Shown: positions 16,043 to 24,667, counted from the first letter of the stretch. The stretch is DNA of 64,000 nt from Pedobacter zeae (GCF_014196715.1 NZ_JACIEF010000003.1:959874-1023873); one strand, 5' to 3'. Translations and numbers: made by a program. The notes: a model not told the origin generated them from the sequence alone.

Positions 16043-16112
16043 TTGTCACCCTGAATTTATTTCAGGGTCTATTTTGTAAGGAAGATGCTGAAATAAATTC
16101 AGCATGACGATT
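16043..16112. repeat. Inverted pair of the palindromic repeat (copies B and C)
   Basis: Copy B at 16043-16070 has the core CCTGAATTTATTTCAGGGTC. Copy C at 16081-16112 is a reverse-complement copy with core ATGCTGAAATAAATTCAGCA. The two face each other with a 10-bp spacer, an arrangement like bacterial interspersed mosaic elements. The rest of 15946-16185 shows no gene. Confidence 0.7.
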
Positions 16113-16185
16113 ATTATTGTATAAGTCGCTGAAAGATACAGGTGTTTGTATAAATTAATTATATAGCTTAGGTTGATATATCATA

Positions 16186-16222
16186 AAAAAGCCGACTTAG
16201 TATAACTAAATCGGCTTTTATT
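16186..16222. terminator. Bidirectional terminator between mscS and psd
   Basis: AAAAGCCGACTTAG pairs with CTAAATCGGCTTTT (one mismatch) over a 4-6 nt loop, with A-rich and T-rich flanks on both sides, between convergent genes. Confidence 0.78.
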
Positions 16223-16239
16223 ATAATTGTATTTTTCTT

Positions 16240-16899
16240 TTAACTTAAAGTGGCCAAGGTAGTGATCCCGCCTTTTACCACCTGGTTAAGTTCTACATTT
16301 ACCTTGGTACCTACCGGAAGAAAAACATCTACTCTCGATCCAAATTTAATGAAGCCAAACTGTTCTGTTTGTACTACCTGGTCGCCTTCTTTTACGTACC
16401 AAACAATCCTACGTGCCAGAGCGCCTGCAATTTGACGGAATAGTACCGGTGTACCGTTTTTATGCTCTACAACGGTGGTTGTACGTTCGTTTTCGGTAGA
16501 TGATTTAGGGTTCCATGCTGCAAGATATTTACCAGGATGGTATTTGAAAAATTTAACTACTCCTGAAATGGGGTTACGGTTAATGTGCACGTTTATTGGC
16601 GACATGAAAATGGATACCTGTAAGCGTTTATCTTTAAAATATTCGCCTTCTTCGGTTTCTTCAATTACCACAACTTTACCATCTGCAGGGCAGATCACCA
16701 GGTTTTCTCCTGAAGAGAAGCTGCGGCTTGGGTTGCGGAAAAACTGCAGTACAATGATGAATAATGCGGCAGAAAAAATATAAATAAACCAGCGTAACCA
16801 GGTGATGTCGTGATATTTATAATCAACAACAGCGTTGATAACGAAAATAAACAATATGCTTAAGGCAATGGTGGTGTAACCTTCTTTGTGTATGGTCAT
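16240..16899 (-). CDS. psd: Phosphatidylserine decarboxylase family proenzyme
   Basis: Makes phosphatidylethanolamine from phosphatidylserine; the proenzyme cuts itself to form a pyruvoyl cofactor. The 219-residue protein is the short type, with two N-terminal TM helices (about 10-26 and 33-52), an IFMSPINVHINRNP segment (97-110) with the conserved His, and FGFIKFGSR, where Gly187-Ser188 is the expected self-cleavage site. It has the FGS form of the motif rather than LGST. Its stop is near a bidirectional terminator, and hpt lies upstream on the same strand after 55 bp. No phosphatidylserine synthase gene is in the window. Confidence 0.94.
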   Translation of the reverse strand: MTIHKEGYTTIALSILFIFVINAVVDYKYHDITWLRWFIYIFSAALFIIVLQFFRNPSRSFSSGENLVICPADGKVVVIEETEEGEYFKDKRLQVSIFMSPINVHINRNPISGVVKFFKYHPGKYLAAWNPKSSTENERTTTVVEHKNGTPVLFRQIAGALARRIVWYVKEGDQVVQTEQFGFIKFGSRVDVFLPVGTKVNVELNQVVKGGITTLATLS

Positions 16900-16954
16900 T
16901 GTGTTTAAAATTATTGGGCAAAGGTGCGAAAAATAAATTAATCCAATTTAAAAA

Positions 16955-17497
16955 TTATGCGCCCGTTGCTCTGTAAATATCGGTCAGGTTTCTACCAAGA
17001 CCATTATAATCTAATCCATAACCCACTACAAATTCGTTCGGTATTTCAAAACCAACATATTCCAGCTCTTCAATTTCATGCTTCAGGGCGCTTGGTTTTA
17101 GCAAGAGCGAAGCAACCCTGATTGATGCCGGTTTTTTTTCTTTAATCGTTTTTAAAATATGGGTTAGGGTAAGTCCGGTATCCACAATGTCCTCTACAAT
17201 GATAATATCCCTTCCTTCAATATTTGCAGGAAGGCCGATCAGTTCTTTCACTTTGCCCGAACTTGATGTTCCTTCGTAAGAAGCTACACGCATGAAAGTA
17301 ACTTCGCACGGAACGTTGATTTCTTTGATCAGATCGGCCATAAATAAAAAGCTGCCATTTAATACCCCAATAAATAATGGGCATTTTTCCTCATAATCAA
17401 CATTCATCTGGATACCCAGCAAACGGATCCGCTTGTTTAAAGTGTCGTTTTCTAAAAATATCTCGAACTCTTTATCCTCTACTTTTATTTTATGCAT
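16955..17497 (-). CDS. hpt: Hypoxanthine phosphoribosyltransferase
   Basis: Salvages hypoxanthine and guanine to IMP and GMP using PRPP. The 180 residues have the PRPP-binding signature IIIVEDIVDTGLTL (about 113-126), the loop LNGSFLFMADLI and the VGYGLDYNGLGRNLTDIYR end typical of HPRT. Length is normal. It lies between the AsmA/GT51 fusion gene (70 bp upstream) and psd, all on the minus strand, and may share a transcript with one or both. Confidence 0.96.
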   Translation of the reverse strand: MHKIKVEDKEFEIFLENDTLNKRIRLLGIQMNVDYEEKCPLFIGVLNGSFLFMADLIKEINVPCEVTFMRVASYEGTSSSGKVKELIGLPANIEGRDIIIVEDIVDTGLTLTHILKTIKEKKPASIRVASLLLKPSALKHEIEELEYVGFEIPNEFVVGYGLDYNGLGRNLTDIYRATGA

Positions 17498-17567
17498 GTT
17501 GCTATTGAATATGGTTTTAATGTTGGGGTTGTAAGCTGCTAACCGCCAATTGCAAACTGAAAGTCGG

Positions 17568-19733
17568 CTACTGCTGCAGGCTTTTCTCCAGTTCCCTCTG
17601 TCGCCTGCGTTCTTCCCTGCGCTCCTGTCTTAGTTGTTTTTTGGTTTTAGTGGTATCAGGCTGGCTGGCCGGTTGTTTATTTGTGGTGGTGTCTTTTTTA
17701 GATCTGCCACCAAAAAGGCGCTCAAAAAAGCTTTTATTTTTGTCTTGTACAATTACAACCGGCAAACCATCGCCATCGTCATCGAAGGCTGTCGTATCAA
17801 CAACGGCGGTATCTGGTGCTAAATACCGGCGTAGCCCTTCTCTTAGGCGTACATTGTAAAAACCATACCCGGAAGTATCACTGGCAATTAAACCTTTCCT
17901 CGCCATAATATTTCCCATGAACCTGAAGTAGTTGAACATGTAGGGTTTCAGGCTACCATCAGCCATGAACTTATACATCGATGCTTTAGGCTTAGGTACT
18001 ATACTGGCCAGGAACAATCCATCTCCGATCGTTAGATCAGCAGGTTGTTTTCCGAAATAATACCTTGATGCCTCTCCTATCCCATAAATGTTCTGGCCAA
18101 GTTCCATAATGTTGAAATATACTTCCAGCATGCGCTGTTTGCTGATCAGGTGGTTATGTTCGATTAACCAAACAATCAAAATCTCCTCTGCTTTACGGGC
18201 CAAAGTTTTCTGACGGCTTAAATACACGTTTTTAACCAGTTGCATGCTGATGGTACTGCCGCCACGTTTAAATTTCTTTTCCTTAAAGTTTACTGCAATA
18301 GATTTACGGATCGATTCTTCTACAAAACCATTGTGTGTAAAAAAAGAAGGGTCTTCTGCGGTTAACACAGCATTGATGAAATTTTTGGAAATGGCTGATA
18401 AAGGCGTAAAATTCGGGTTGGATGGGCCAATGGTAATATCGCGCATCGGTTTACCATACTCGTACGGTGTGTATATGAAGGTGCTGTTTATTTTTTGTAG
18501 GTTGGTTTTGCCCCACTGCACAATTTTAAAATTAACCGATGTTAATGTAGAGTTGAAACGTACGCTATCGGGTACTTTGGTATCCAGGTAAAACCGGAGG
18601 TTGTATTTAACCTTACCCTGTACTTTTAACCCTTCCAACGATTCGAACAGGCCTTGCGGAAAGGCATCTAAAATGCTTTGGGCATCCTGTTCTTCGGCAT
18701 TTAATTTTAATTCGTATATCTTATTTTTACCTAAGGTATATTTAATGAAAGGATGTATCTGTGCATTTTTTAAATAAGCAGTTGATGAACTGTCGAGCGC
18801 AATATAATTTGGCCCGACGAGGATATCGGCATCCAGTTTTGCACTTTGTACAATAATGTCGTTTGAAGCAATACGCGGTTGATTAATGAGCATATTTTTT
18901 ACCGACCAAGAGCCCGATATTTTATAGTCGTCGCCACTGTACTTTGCATTTTTAAGCTCTGTTTGCAGGGTATCGAAACAGATTTTTGCGTGGAGTTTAT
19001 TGTTCAGGTAGGGCAACTCGAGTTTTTTGCCGTCAGCATAGGCCGTAAAACGTAATTCTTTGCTTCCGGGGTTTACATAGCCATCCACATGCCAGGTAGA
19101 TTCGCCATTGTTTACACTTATGGCCGATTTAAGGTCGCCATCATTAATGGTGGCCATGGTAGAAAAGCTCAATTTTGCGGTATCATGATCATTCAGCTTA
19201 AAAACCATGTTCTGCATATCCATATCGTCAGGTATTTTGTATAAAACCTGGTTTAAGATGTTACTCGCTATTTCTGATAAATTAACTTTCCCTTTTGTTT
19301 CGGTACTGTCTTTTTTCTTTCTTTTTAAAATAAAATCGATATTGGTGGTCGAATCTTTAAGCACTACACTGACAAAACCTTCTTTGAGTTTAACTTCAGA
19401 AAGTTTTACATTGCCAAAAATAAGTGGAAAAAGCTTTACGCTTACGCTCAATTCGTTGATGTTTGAAAGGGTATCGCGCTCTTTTGGAACCACCGAGATT
19501 TTAGTCATTTTTACGGTGCTTAGGCCGGTAAATCCAGCAGATCCAATTTTAACTTGCAGTCCGTAATCTTTGTTGGCCTTGGCAATTGCCTTGGCTACCA
19601 TTTTTTTGAGGAGTGCTTCTCTTTTGCTATAAGCTACAGCCCCTAATGCCATACAAACAACTAAAAAAACACCTAAAACCCAGGCTCCGATTTTTAAATA
19701 TTTTTTGGGGATCTTAATTTTTGGTATTCGCAT
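17568..19733 (-). CDS. AsmA-like / GT51 peptidoglycan transglycosylase fusion
   Basis: A 721-residue protein with a basic start, one TM helix (about 17-36), a long periplasmic AsmA-like region (about 50-410; bridge-like family with features such as LSEVKLKEGFVSVVLKDS), and a glycosyltransferase 51 domain (about 430-600). GT51 motifs are TAEDPSFFTH with catalytic Glu460, GGSTISMQLVKN (491-502), RKAEEILI (513-520) and MLEVYFNIMELG (535-546). A low-complexity Lys/Arg/Gln tail ends it. There is no penicillin-binding transpeptidase domain, so it would be a monofunctional transglycosylase (MtgA-like) joined to a lipid-handling-type module. The combination suggests action on lipid II at the inner membrane. 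Confidence 0.88.
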   Translation of the reverse strand: MRIPKIKIPKKYLKIGAWVLGVFLVVCMALGAVAYSKREALLKKMVAKAIAKANKDYGLQVKIGSAGFTGLSTVKMTKISVVPKERDTLSNINELSVSVKLFPLIFGNVKLSEVKLKEGFVSVVLKDSTTNIDFILKRKKKDSTETKGKVNLSEIASNILNQVLYKIPDDMDMQNMVFKLNDHDTAKLSFSTMATINDGDLKSAISVNNGESTWHVDGYVNPGSKELRFTAYADGKKLELPYLNNKLHAKICFDTLQTELKNAKYSGDDYKISGSWSVKNMLINQPRIASNDIIVQSAKLDADILVGPNYIALDSSSTAYLKNAQIHPFIKYTLGKNKIYELKLNAEEQDAQSILDAFPQGLFESLEGLKVQGKVKYNLRFYLDTKVPDSVRFNSTLTSVNFKIVQWGKTNLQKINSTFIYTPYEYGKPMRDITIGPSNPNFTPLSAISKNFINAVLTAEDPSFFTHNGFVEESIRKSIAVNFKEKKFKRGGSTISMQLVKNVYLSRQKTLARKAEEILIVWLIEHNHLISKQRMLEVYFNIMELGQNIYGIGEASRYYFGKQPADLTIGDGLFLASIVPKPKASMYKFMADGSLKPYMFNYFRFMGNIMARKGLIASDTSGYGFYNVRLREGLRRYLAPDTAVVDTTAFDDDGDGLPVVIVQDKNKSFFERLFGGRSKKDTTTNKQPASQPDTTKTKKQLRQERREERRRQRELEKSLQQ

Positions 19734-19840
19734 ATAGTCGTTAAAATGGTTAATTGCTTAAACGTAACAATTAAATGTTTATTTCGTGTTAAAATTACAG
19801 TTTAAAAGGCTAAATAAAAGTATTTATGGCTATGTTTTGT

Positions 19841-19848
19841 TAATTTTG
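19841..19848 (+). promoter_or_regulatory. -7 promoter box of mrp
   Basis: TAATTTTG at 19841-19848, with 16 bases to the ATG at 19865, giving a leader of about 12 nt. No clear -33 box. Confidence 0.45.
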
Positions 19849-19864
19849 AGTTTAAATTAATACA

Positions 19865-20941
19865 ATGCAGATTAGCCCGCAACAAGTTTTAGATGCGCTT
19901 AAAAATGTAGAGGATCCCGATCTTAAAAAAGACCTGGTAACCTTAAACATGATTAAGGATTTACAGATAGCAGATAACCAGGTCAATTTTACGTTAGAGC
20001 TTACTACACCGGCATGCCCGATGAAGGATATGCTGAAAAATGCCTGTACAAATGCCATCAAACATTTTGTATCGCCAACGGCAGAAGTAGCCATCAATGT
20101 AACGTCACGGGTTACCCAGCCGGCCAATTCATCTTCACTAGATAACATCAAAAACATCATTTTGGTTTCATCTGGAAAAGGGGGCGTAGGTAAATCTACT
20201 GTATCGAGCAATTTAGCCGTTGTATTGGCTAAGGATGGCGCTAAAGTTGGCCTTATTGATGCCGACATTTATGGCCCATCGGTGCCTACCATGTTCGATT
20301 TAGTTGATGCAAAACCTGGCGCTGAAGAAACTGCAGATGGGAAAACCAAAATTTTACCCATCGAAAAATATGGGATTAAATTATTGTCGCTAGGCTTTTT
20401 TGCCGACCCTGGCCAACCAGTGCCATGGCGTGGTCCGATGGCATCTAACGCGGTTAAACAACTTTTTAACGATACTAATTGGGGAGAACTTGACTATTTA
20501 ATTGTCGATCTTCCCCCTGGAACAGGCGATATACATATTACCATTACGCAGAGTTTCCCGGTTTCCGGGGCTGTTGTAGTAACCACACCACAGCAGGTCG
20601 CTTTGGCCGATACCCATAAAGGCCTTGCAATGTTCAGAATGCCCGGGATTAATATCCCGATTTTGGGTGTCATTGAAAACATGTCGTATTTTACGCCTGC
20701 AGAATTACCTGAAAATAAATATTATATTTTCGGAAAAGGTGGTGGAACAGAGCTTGCTGCACGTTTTGACGTACCGTTTTTGGGCGAAATCCCGATTATA
20801 CAGAGCATCTCGGAGGCCGGTGATAACGGAAAACCGGTAGCCCTGAACCAAAATCCTTTGTTGGATGGCATATTTGGCGATATTGCCAGCAAGATTGCAC
20901 AGCAAATCTCCATTAACAATGCGCAAATGGTGAATTGCTAA
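19865..20941 (+). CDS. mrp: Mrp/NBP35-family Fe-S cluster carrier ATPase
   Basis: P-loop scaffold or carrier that loads Fe-S clusters onto target proteins. The 358 residues begin with a MIP18/DUF59 domain (about 1-80, with ELTTPACPMKDM), then a ParA-type ATPase with the deviant Walker A GKGGVGKST (104-112), DADIYGPSVP and LIVDLPPGTGDIHIT. The CxxC pair that bridges a cluster in E. coli Mrp, expected after ENMSYF, is absent; the sequence reads FTPAELPENKYYIFGKGGG. The NifU-like gene begins 35 bp downstream, so the pair probably forms a Fe-S operon. Confidence 0.95.
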   Translation: MQISPQQVLDALKNVEDPDLKKDLVTLNMIKDLQIADNQVNFTLELTTPACPMKDMLKNACTNAIKHFVSPTAEVAINVTSRVTQPANSSSLDNIKNIILVSSGKGGVGKSTVSSNLAVVLAKDGAKVGLIDADIYGPSVPTMFDLVDAKPGAEETADGKTKILPIEKYGIKLLSLGFFADPGQPVPWRGPMASNAVKQLFNDTNWGELDYLIVDLPPGTGDIHITITQSFPVSGAVVVTTPQQVALADTHKGLAMFRMPGINIPILGVIENMSYFTPAELPENKYYIFGKGGGTELAARFDVPFLGEIPIIQSISEAGDNGKPVALNQNPLLDGIFGDIASKIAQQISINNAQMVNC

Positions 20942-20976
20942 AAAATTACTATTTTTATAACCTTAAAAAACATATA

Positions 20977-21222
20977 ATGAATTTAACAGAACAAGTAGAA
21001 CAGGCATTGGAAACCATCAGGCCATATTTAAAGGCTGATGGAGGTGATGTTTCTGTTGAAGAAATTACATCCGAAGGAACGGTAAAACTTAAACTTTTGG
21101 GCAATTGTGGCTCTTGCCCGATGAGTTTCATGACCATGAAATCTGGTATCGAACAGGCAATTATGAAAGCTGTTCCACAGATCACTTCGGTTGTTGCCGT
21201 AAATATGGCAGAGCAAGAGTAA
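20977..21222 (+). CDS. NifU C-terminal-domain (Nfu) Fe-S scaffold
   Basis: An 81-residue Nfu-type protein that would bind a labile Fe-S cluster between two subunits. It has the family core IRPYLKADGGDVSVEEI and LLGNCGSCPMSFMTMKSGIE with the CxxC ligands. I chose ATG 20977 because the family sequence starts there; the upstream in-frame start at 20935 would overlap mrp and add 14 unrelated residues. It follows mrp by 35 bp on the same strand, and the pairing fits a joint role in cluster delivery. Confidence 0.95.
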   Translation: MNLTEQVEQALETIRPYLKADGGDVSVEEITSEGTVKLKLLGNCGSCPMSFMTMKSGIEQAIMKAVPQITSVVAVNMAEQE

Positions 21223-21262
21223 GCTTTAACACTATTTAACTAGAAAGTTTTATTTTAAAAAT

Positions 21263-21270
21263 TACTTTTG
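21263..21270 (+). promoter_or_regulatory. -7 promoter box, start-proximal
   Basis: TACTTTTG at 21263-21270 leaves five bases before the ATG at 21276, so a leader of about 0-2 nt is predicted. Confidence 0.5.
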
Positions 21271-21275
21271 TCTTA

Positions 21276-21914
21276 ATGAGATATTGTATTACCCTGATTT
21301 GTCTAGTTTTTTCCATAACCGCTTTTGCGCAACAAAAGCCGGCACAGGATAAACTTATCCAATTTTCAGGGATTATTACCGATATCGATAGTTCGAACGT
21401 AATACCCTACGTAACCATCACCAATCTTTCGGCGAAGAGTAAAAGAGTTGGTGCCGATTACAGGGGATATTTTACCTTTATTGTTAACCCTGGCGATACC
21501 ATCCTCTTTACTGCCATCGGGTACAAAAAGTTTTCAACCGTAATACCGCAAAGTACACCTGATAGTAAATACACTATTATGGTTAAATTGAAAGCAAATG
21601 TGATCGATTTACCGTCGGTACGTGTTTTTCCATGGGCTACCACAGAAGAGTTTACCCGCGAGTTTTTATCAATGAAACTGGCAGATGACGATATGGCAAT
21701 TGCCAAAAAGAACCTTTCGCGATCATCAATTGATGGGTTGATCCAAACACTTCCACGCGACGGACAGGAAATTGGCAGCCAGAATTACCGCTATAATTTC
21801 GACAGGATGATTAATAAGAATATGGTTCAAACCAATCCGCTACTCAATCCTTTTGCCTGGGGCAAGCTGATGCAGCAGATCTTCGATGGAGACAAAAGCA
21901 GGGGTAATAATTAG
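21276..21914 (+). CDS. Exported carboxypeptidase-like regulatory domain protein
   Basis: A 212-residue protein with a signal peptide (about 1-18, ending AFAQ) and one CarboxypepD_reg-like beta-sandwich (about 25-110; LIQFSGIITDIDSSNVIPYV, RGYFTFIVNPGDTILFTAIG), then an alpha-helical C-terminal part with MKLADDDMAIAKKNLSR and PLLNPFAWGKLMQQIFDG. Similar one-domain proteins are common in Bacteroidota and have no known activity. It comes 53 bp after the nifU-like gene but has its own promoter box, so it is probably not part of the Fe-S operon. Confidence 0.85.
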   Translation: MRYCITLICLVFSITAFAQQKPAQDKLIQFSGIITDIDSSNVIPYVTITNLSAKSKRVGADYRGYFTFIVNPGDTILFTAIGYKKFSTVIPQSTPDSKYTIMVKLKANVIDLPSVRVFPWATTEEFTREFLSMKLADDDMAIAKKNLSRSSIDGLIQTLPRDGQEIGSQNYRYNFDRMINKNMVQTNPLLNPFAWGKLMQQIFDGDKSRGNN

Positions 21915-21964
21915 TCTGCACTCTTAAGTTCGCAGTCATAGTCTTGGTTGCTAACCGCTTTCAA

Positions 21965-21992
21965 TCGTCATCCTGAATTTATTTCAGGATCC
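21965..21992 (+). repeat. Dispersed palindromic repeat, copy D
   Basis: Core ATCCTGAATTTATTTCAGGA, preceded by CGTC. It is nearly identical to copy B at 16043-16070 and lies in the gap after the regulatory-domain gene. Confidence 0.7.
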
Positions 21993-22063
21993 TTATAATA
22001 TGATACATGAATTTTTTCCCCTCTTAATCATTCGGATATTTCGGCCAGTGAAGCCTTGGATAA

Positions 22064-22498
22064 TTTATCGAAGGCACTAACAAAAGATCAAAAACTTACG
22101 CTACGTTTCGTCCCCGAAATCCCAACGAAATCCCTTTTAAGGGATATATCTATGGTTCCAGATTTAATATCAAGAGGAATTTATTGTACAGAAATTCTTT
22201 TCAGGCAGATATTTCCGGAGAAATCTTTGTGGAGGATGATGGTTGTAAAATAAATGTCGAATTAGGTTTAATGCCTCTTGTTAAAGGATTTTTAGTGCTT
22301 TGGAGTTCATTCGCTACACTTTTTTGCCTTATATTTCTTTTTGGAGCGATAAAGAAACAGGAGCTGAATCTGGCGTTTGGTTCATTAGTCGCATTGGGCA
22401 TGCTTGGATTTTGCTATTTAATAACTTCTTCTGGCTTCAAATCTGATTGTGAAGAGTGCCGGAGAGATTTAAAAGCAGTTTTTAAGGTTGAGTTATAA
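22064..22498 (+). pseudogene. Decayed or 5'-truncated two-TM membrane protein
   Basis: An open frame runs from a stop at 22061 to 22498 and reads like real protein (FIEGTNKRSKTYATFRPRNP, then GYIYGSRFNIKRNLLYRNSF). It has two hydrophobic helices (GFLVLWSSFATLFCLIFLFG and LNLAFGSLVALGMLGFCYLI) and a Cys-containing tail. It has no ATG before the first helix. Just upstream, another frame reads protein-like text (SDISASEALDNLSKAL), which suggests a frameshift near 22060 or loss of the true 5' end. I do not recognise the family. It could instead be a short protein starting at the TTG 22184. It lies between two repeat elements. Confidence 0.45.
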
Positions 22499-22507
22499 TA
22501 GAAAGTT

Positions 22508-22617
22508 TCGTCATTTCTGCCGAAACACAGTGGAATGGAGAGGTCTGCCTCGAGATAGATTTAGCTTCGCTGAGCACTCCGTGGTTCTCGACTACGTTGC
22601 ACTTCGCTCGATGACGA
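22508..22617. repeat. Composite intergenic repeat (second type)
   Basis: Contains GTCATTTCTGCCGAAACACA at one end and TTCGCTCGATGACGAG at the other, with CTCGAGATAGATTTAGCTTC in between. The ends GTCAT/ATGAC make it element-like. It falls between the decayed gene and the def terminator and shows no coding signal. Confidence 0.5.
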
Positions 22618-22654
22618 GTCTTTGGGATGGTGATGCGTGGAGTATTTTTGTAAT

Positions 22655-22683
22655 AAAAAAAGGGAAAACGTTTCCATTTTCCC
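22655..22683 (-). terminator. Intrinsic terminator of def
   Basis: On the minus strand GGGAAAA (22683-22677) pairs with TTTTCCC (22668-22662) over an 8-nt loop and is followed by seven T residues. Confidence 0.75.
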
Positions 22684-22704
22684 TCATACATCTTACATCA
22701 AAAC

Positions 22705-23265
22705 CTATCTTTTCTTGCTCTTATTTGGAAACTTCATTTTGTAATCGGTTCTGATATTTCCTTTCGAAATCGCATCCAACTTGCTTTTTAGCATAGTTTT
22801 GCGTAGTACACTTACCTTATCTGTAAATAATTTGCCTTCAATATGGTCATATTCGTGCTGGATTACCCGCGCAGGCATTCCATCAACATCATCGGTATGC
22901 TTTACCCAGTTTTCATCGAAATAGGTAATCTTGATGTTCGGTTTACGCATGATGTTTTCGCGGATATCGGGGATACTTAAACAACCTTCATTAAAAGACC
23001 ATGGCTCGCCGCTTTCTTCCAAAATTTCGGCATTGATGAATACTTTTTTATAACCAGGATTTCCGTCTTCATCTTCACCGGTATCAACAATAAATAAGCG
23101 GATGGGTAAGCCAATTTGGGGGGCTGCCAAACCGACACCACTGGCATTGTACATGGTGTCGAACATATCGCTGATTAATTGATTTAATTCGGGATAATCT
23201 TTATCAATTTCAGTTCCTACCTTTTTTAAAACAGGATCTCCGTAAGCTACTATGGGTAATTTCAT
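22705..23265 (-). CDS. def: Peptide deformylase
   Basis: Removes the formyl group from the N-terminal methionine of new proteins. The 186 residues show all three family motifs: GVGLAAPQIG (43-52), EGCLSIP (93-99, metal ligand Cys95) and QHEYDHIEG (HEYDH 137-141). Length is normal. In contrast to many genomes it is not next to fmt; the M16 peptidase gene lies upstream after about 140 bp that contain inverted repeats, so def may be transcribed on its own. Confidence 0.98.
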   Translation of the reverse strand: MKLPIVAYGDPVLKKVGTEIDKDYPELNQLISDMFDTMYNASGVGLAAPQIGLPIRLFIVDTGEDEDGNPGYKKVFINAEILEESGEPWSFNEGCLSIPDIRENIMRKPNIKITYFDENWVKHTDDVDGMPARVIQHEYDHIEGKLFTDKVSVLRKTMLKSKLDAISKGNIRTDYKMKFPNKSKKR

Positions 23266-23280
23266 TGTATTGTATTTTTT

Positions 23281-23373
23281 TCAGACCTGGGTCTGAGCTC
23301 ATTAATTGTTGCAAAGTGGTGTCTGCCAGAGCCTGTCGAAGACCCCATTGTTCAGCCCTTTGACAGGCTTAGG
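23281..23373. repeat. Inverted repeats upstream of def
   Basis: TCAGACCTGGGTCTGA (23281-23296) is a 7-bp inverted repeat. It is followed by an AGCCTGTCGAAG ... CTTTGACAGGCTT stem (about 23327-23371) of the same kind as the element at 25144-25201. No gene is seen here. Confidence 0.55.
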
Positions 23374-23408
23374 AAGACCAACCAAAATTTAAACTACAAA
23401 AATAGCAA

Positions 23409-24641
23409 TTATTCCTCTATTGGACAGAATGTAAAGAGATTCAATTGTTCAACATCGAGCACTTCATTAACTACGTCGGCCATTTGAAGTGGCGTAACCG
23501 CATTAATCTTTTCAAAAACGGTATTTAAAGAATCTATTTTATCATGATCGATCAGGCTTTTGGCCATCGAAATAATTAAACCGATACGGTTCTCTTCGCT
23601 TAAGGCAATTTGCCCGATAAATTTGTTCTTGGCCTTTTGTAATTGCAGTTCATTCAGCGGTTTTTCCCTGAGTTTTTTAATCTCTTTAAAGATTAAAGCG
23701 AGTGCCCTGGCCTGTTTTTCCTTATCTGTTCCGAAATAAATGGTAAAAATGCCTGTATCGCTTAGGGGAGAAAAATTTGATTCGATGGTATAGGCGATGC
23801 CGTATTTTTCCCTGATCTGCAGGTTTAAAACAGAGCTCATGCCATTACCGCCAAAATAATTGTTGAGCAGCATCAATGCCGCCTTCTGTGGCTGATGAGT
23901 GGAATAAGCCTGCGAACCCAAAATGCAGTGCGCCTGCATAATCGGTTTATAAATGGTGGTATTGCTTGGTGCAAGAATAAGGGGTTTAATCCGGTTTTTC
24001 TGCGGGTTGTTGGCCTCAACATCGGCAAAATGTTTGCTCCCTTTGTTGATGATGCTGTTTAATGTATAATTTCCCAAAACAGCAACTACAATTTCATCTG
24101 TGCGATAATTTGCTTTCCTGAAATTGATCACATCTTCGCGGGTAAAAGCCTGAACAGAATCTGTAGTACCCAGGATATTATTACCAAGCGGATGCCCGGC
24201 GAAAAGCATATCTTCGAAATCGTCGTTTATTGCTTCTTCCGGCTGATCGAGATAAGAAGAAATTTCATCCAGAATTACACTTTTTTCCTTCTCCATTTCT
24301 TCTTCAGGAAAAGTAGAATGGAATACGATATCGTTAAACAGGTCTAATGTCCGGTCGAGATATGGATTTAAAAAAGAGGCATGAACACAAGTATATTCTT
24401 TTGTGGTGTAGGCGTTTAAGTCGGCCCCAACACTTTCCAAACGGTTTAAAATCTGGTGGGTACTGCGTTTTTCGGTACGTTTAAAAATTAAATGTTCGAT
24501 AAAATGTGCCAGGCCGGCTTTATTCACGGGTTCGTCGCGCGATCCGGTATTAATAATGATGCAAGCGTGCGATATGGCTGAAGCCGAAGGCACATGCAGT
24601 AAGCGTATGCCGTTTGGCAGGGTATGAACATTGTATTCCAT
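23409..24641 (-). CDS. M16 family zinc metallopeptidase (processing-peptidase-like)
   Basis: A 410-residue single-chain M16B peptidase. The inverted zinc motif HFIEH is at 46-50, and Glu126 (in VILDEI) lies at the expected distance as third ligand. The C-terminal half has the family LRIREKYGIAYTIESNF-like segment (LQIREKYGIAYTI). There is no signal peptide, so it is probably cytoplasmic, unlike the paired exported M16 proteins of this phylum. A TATCTTTG box seven bases before its ATG implies its own promoter, although the upstream membrane-protein gene ends only 26 bp away. Confidence 0.95.
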   Translation of the reverse strand: MEYNVHTLPNGIRLLHVPSASAISHACIIINTGSRDEPVNKAGLAHFIEHLIFKRTEKRSTHQILNRLESVGADLNAYTTKEYTCVHASFLNPYLDRTLDLFNDIVFHSTFPEEEMEKEKSVILDEISSYLDQPEEAINDDFEDMLFAGHPLGNNILGTTDSVQAFTREDVINFRKANYRTDEIVVAVLGNYTLNSIINKGSKHFADVEANNPQKNRIKPLILAPSNTTIYKPIMQAHCILGSQAYSTHQPQKAALMLLNNYFGGNGMSSVLNLQIREKYGIAYTIESNFSPLSDTGIFTIYFGTDKEKQARALALIFKEIKKLREKPLNELQLQKAKNKFIGQIALSEENRIGLIISMAKSLIDHDKIDSLNTVFEKINAVTPLQMADVVNEVLDVEQLNLFTFCPIEE

Positions 24642-24648
24642 TGAGGGG

Positions 24649-24656
24649 CAAAGATA
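24649..24656 (-). promoter_or_regulatory. -7 promoter box of the M16 gene, start-proximal
   Basis: On the minus strand 24656-24649 reads TATCTTTG, with seven bases to the ATG at 24641; a leader of about 0-4 nt is predicted. Confidence 0.5.
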
Positions 24657-24667
24657 AGGCTAATTGC

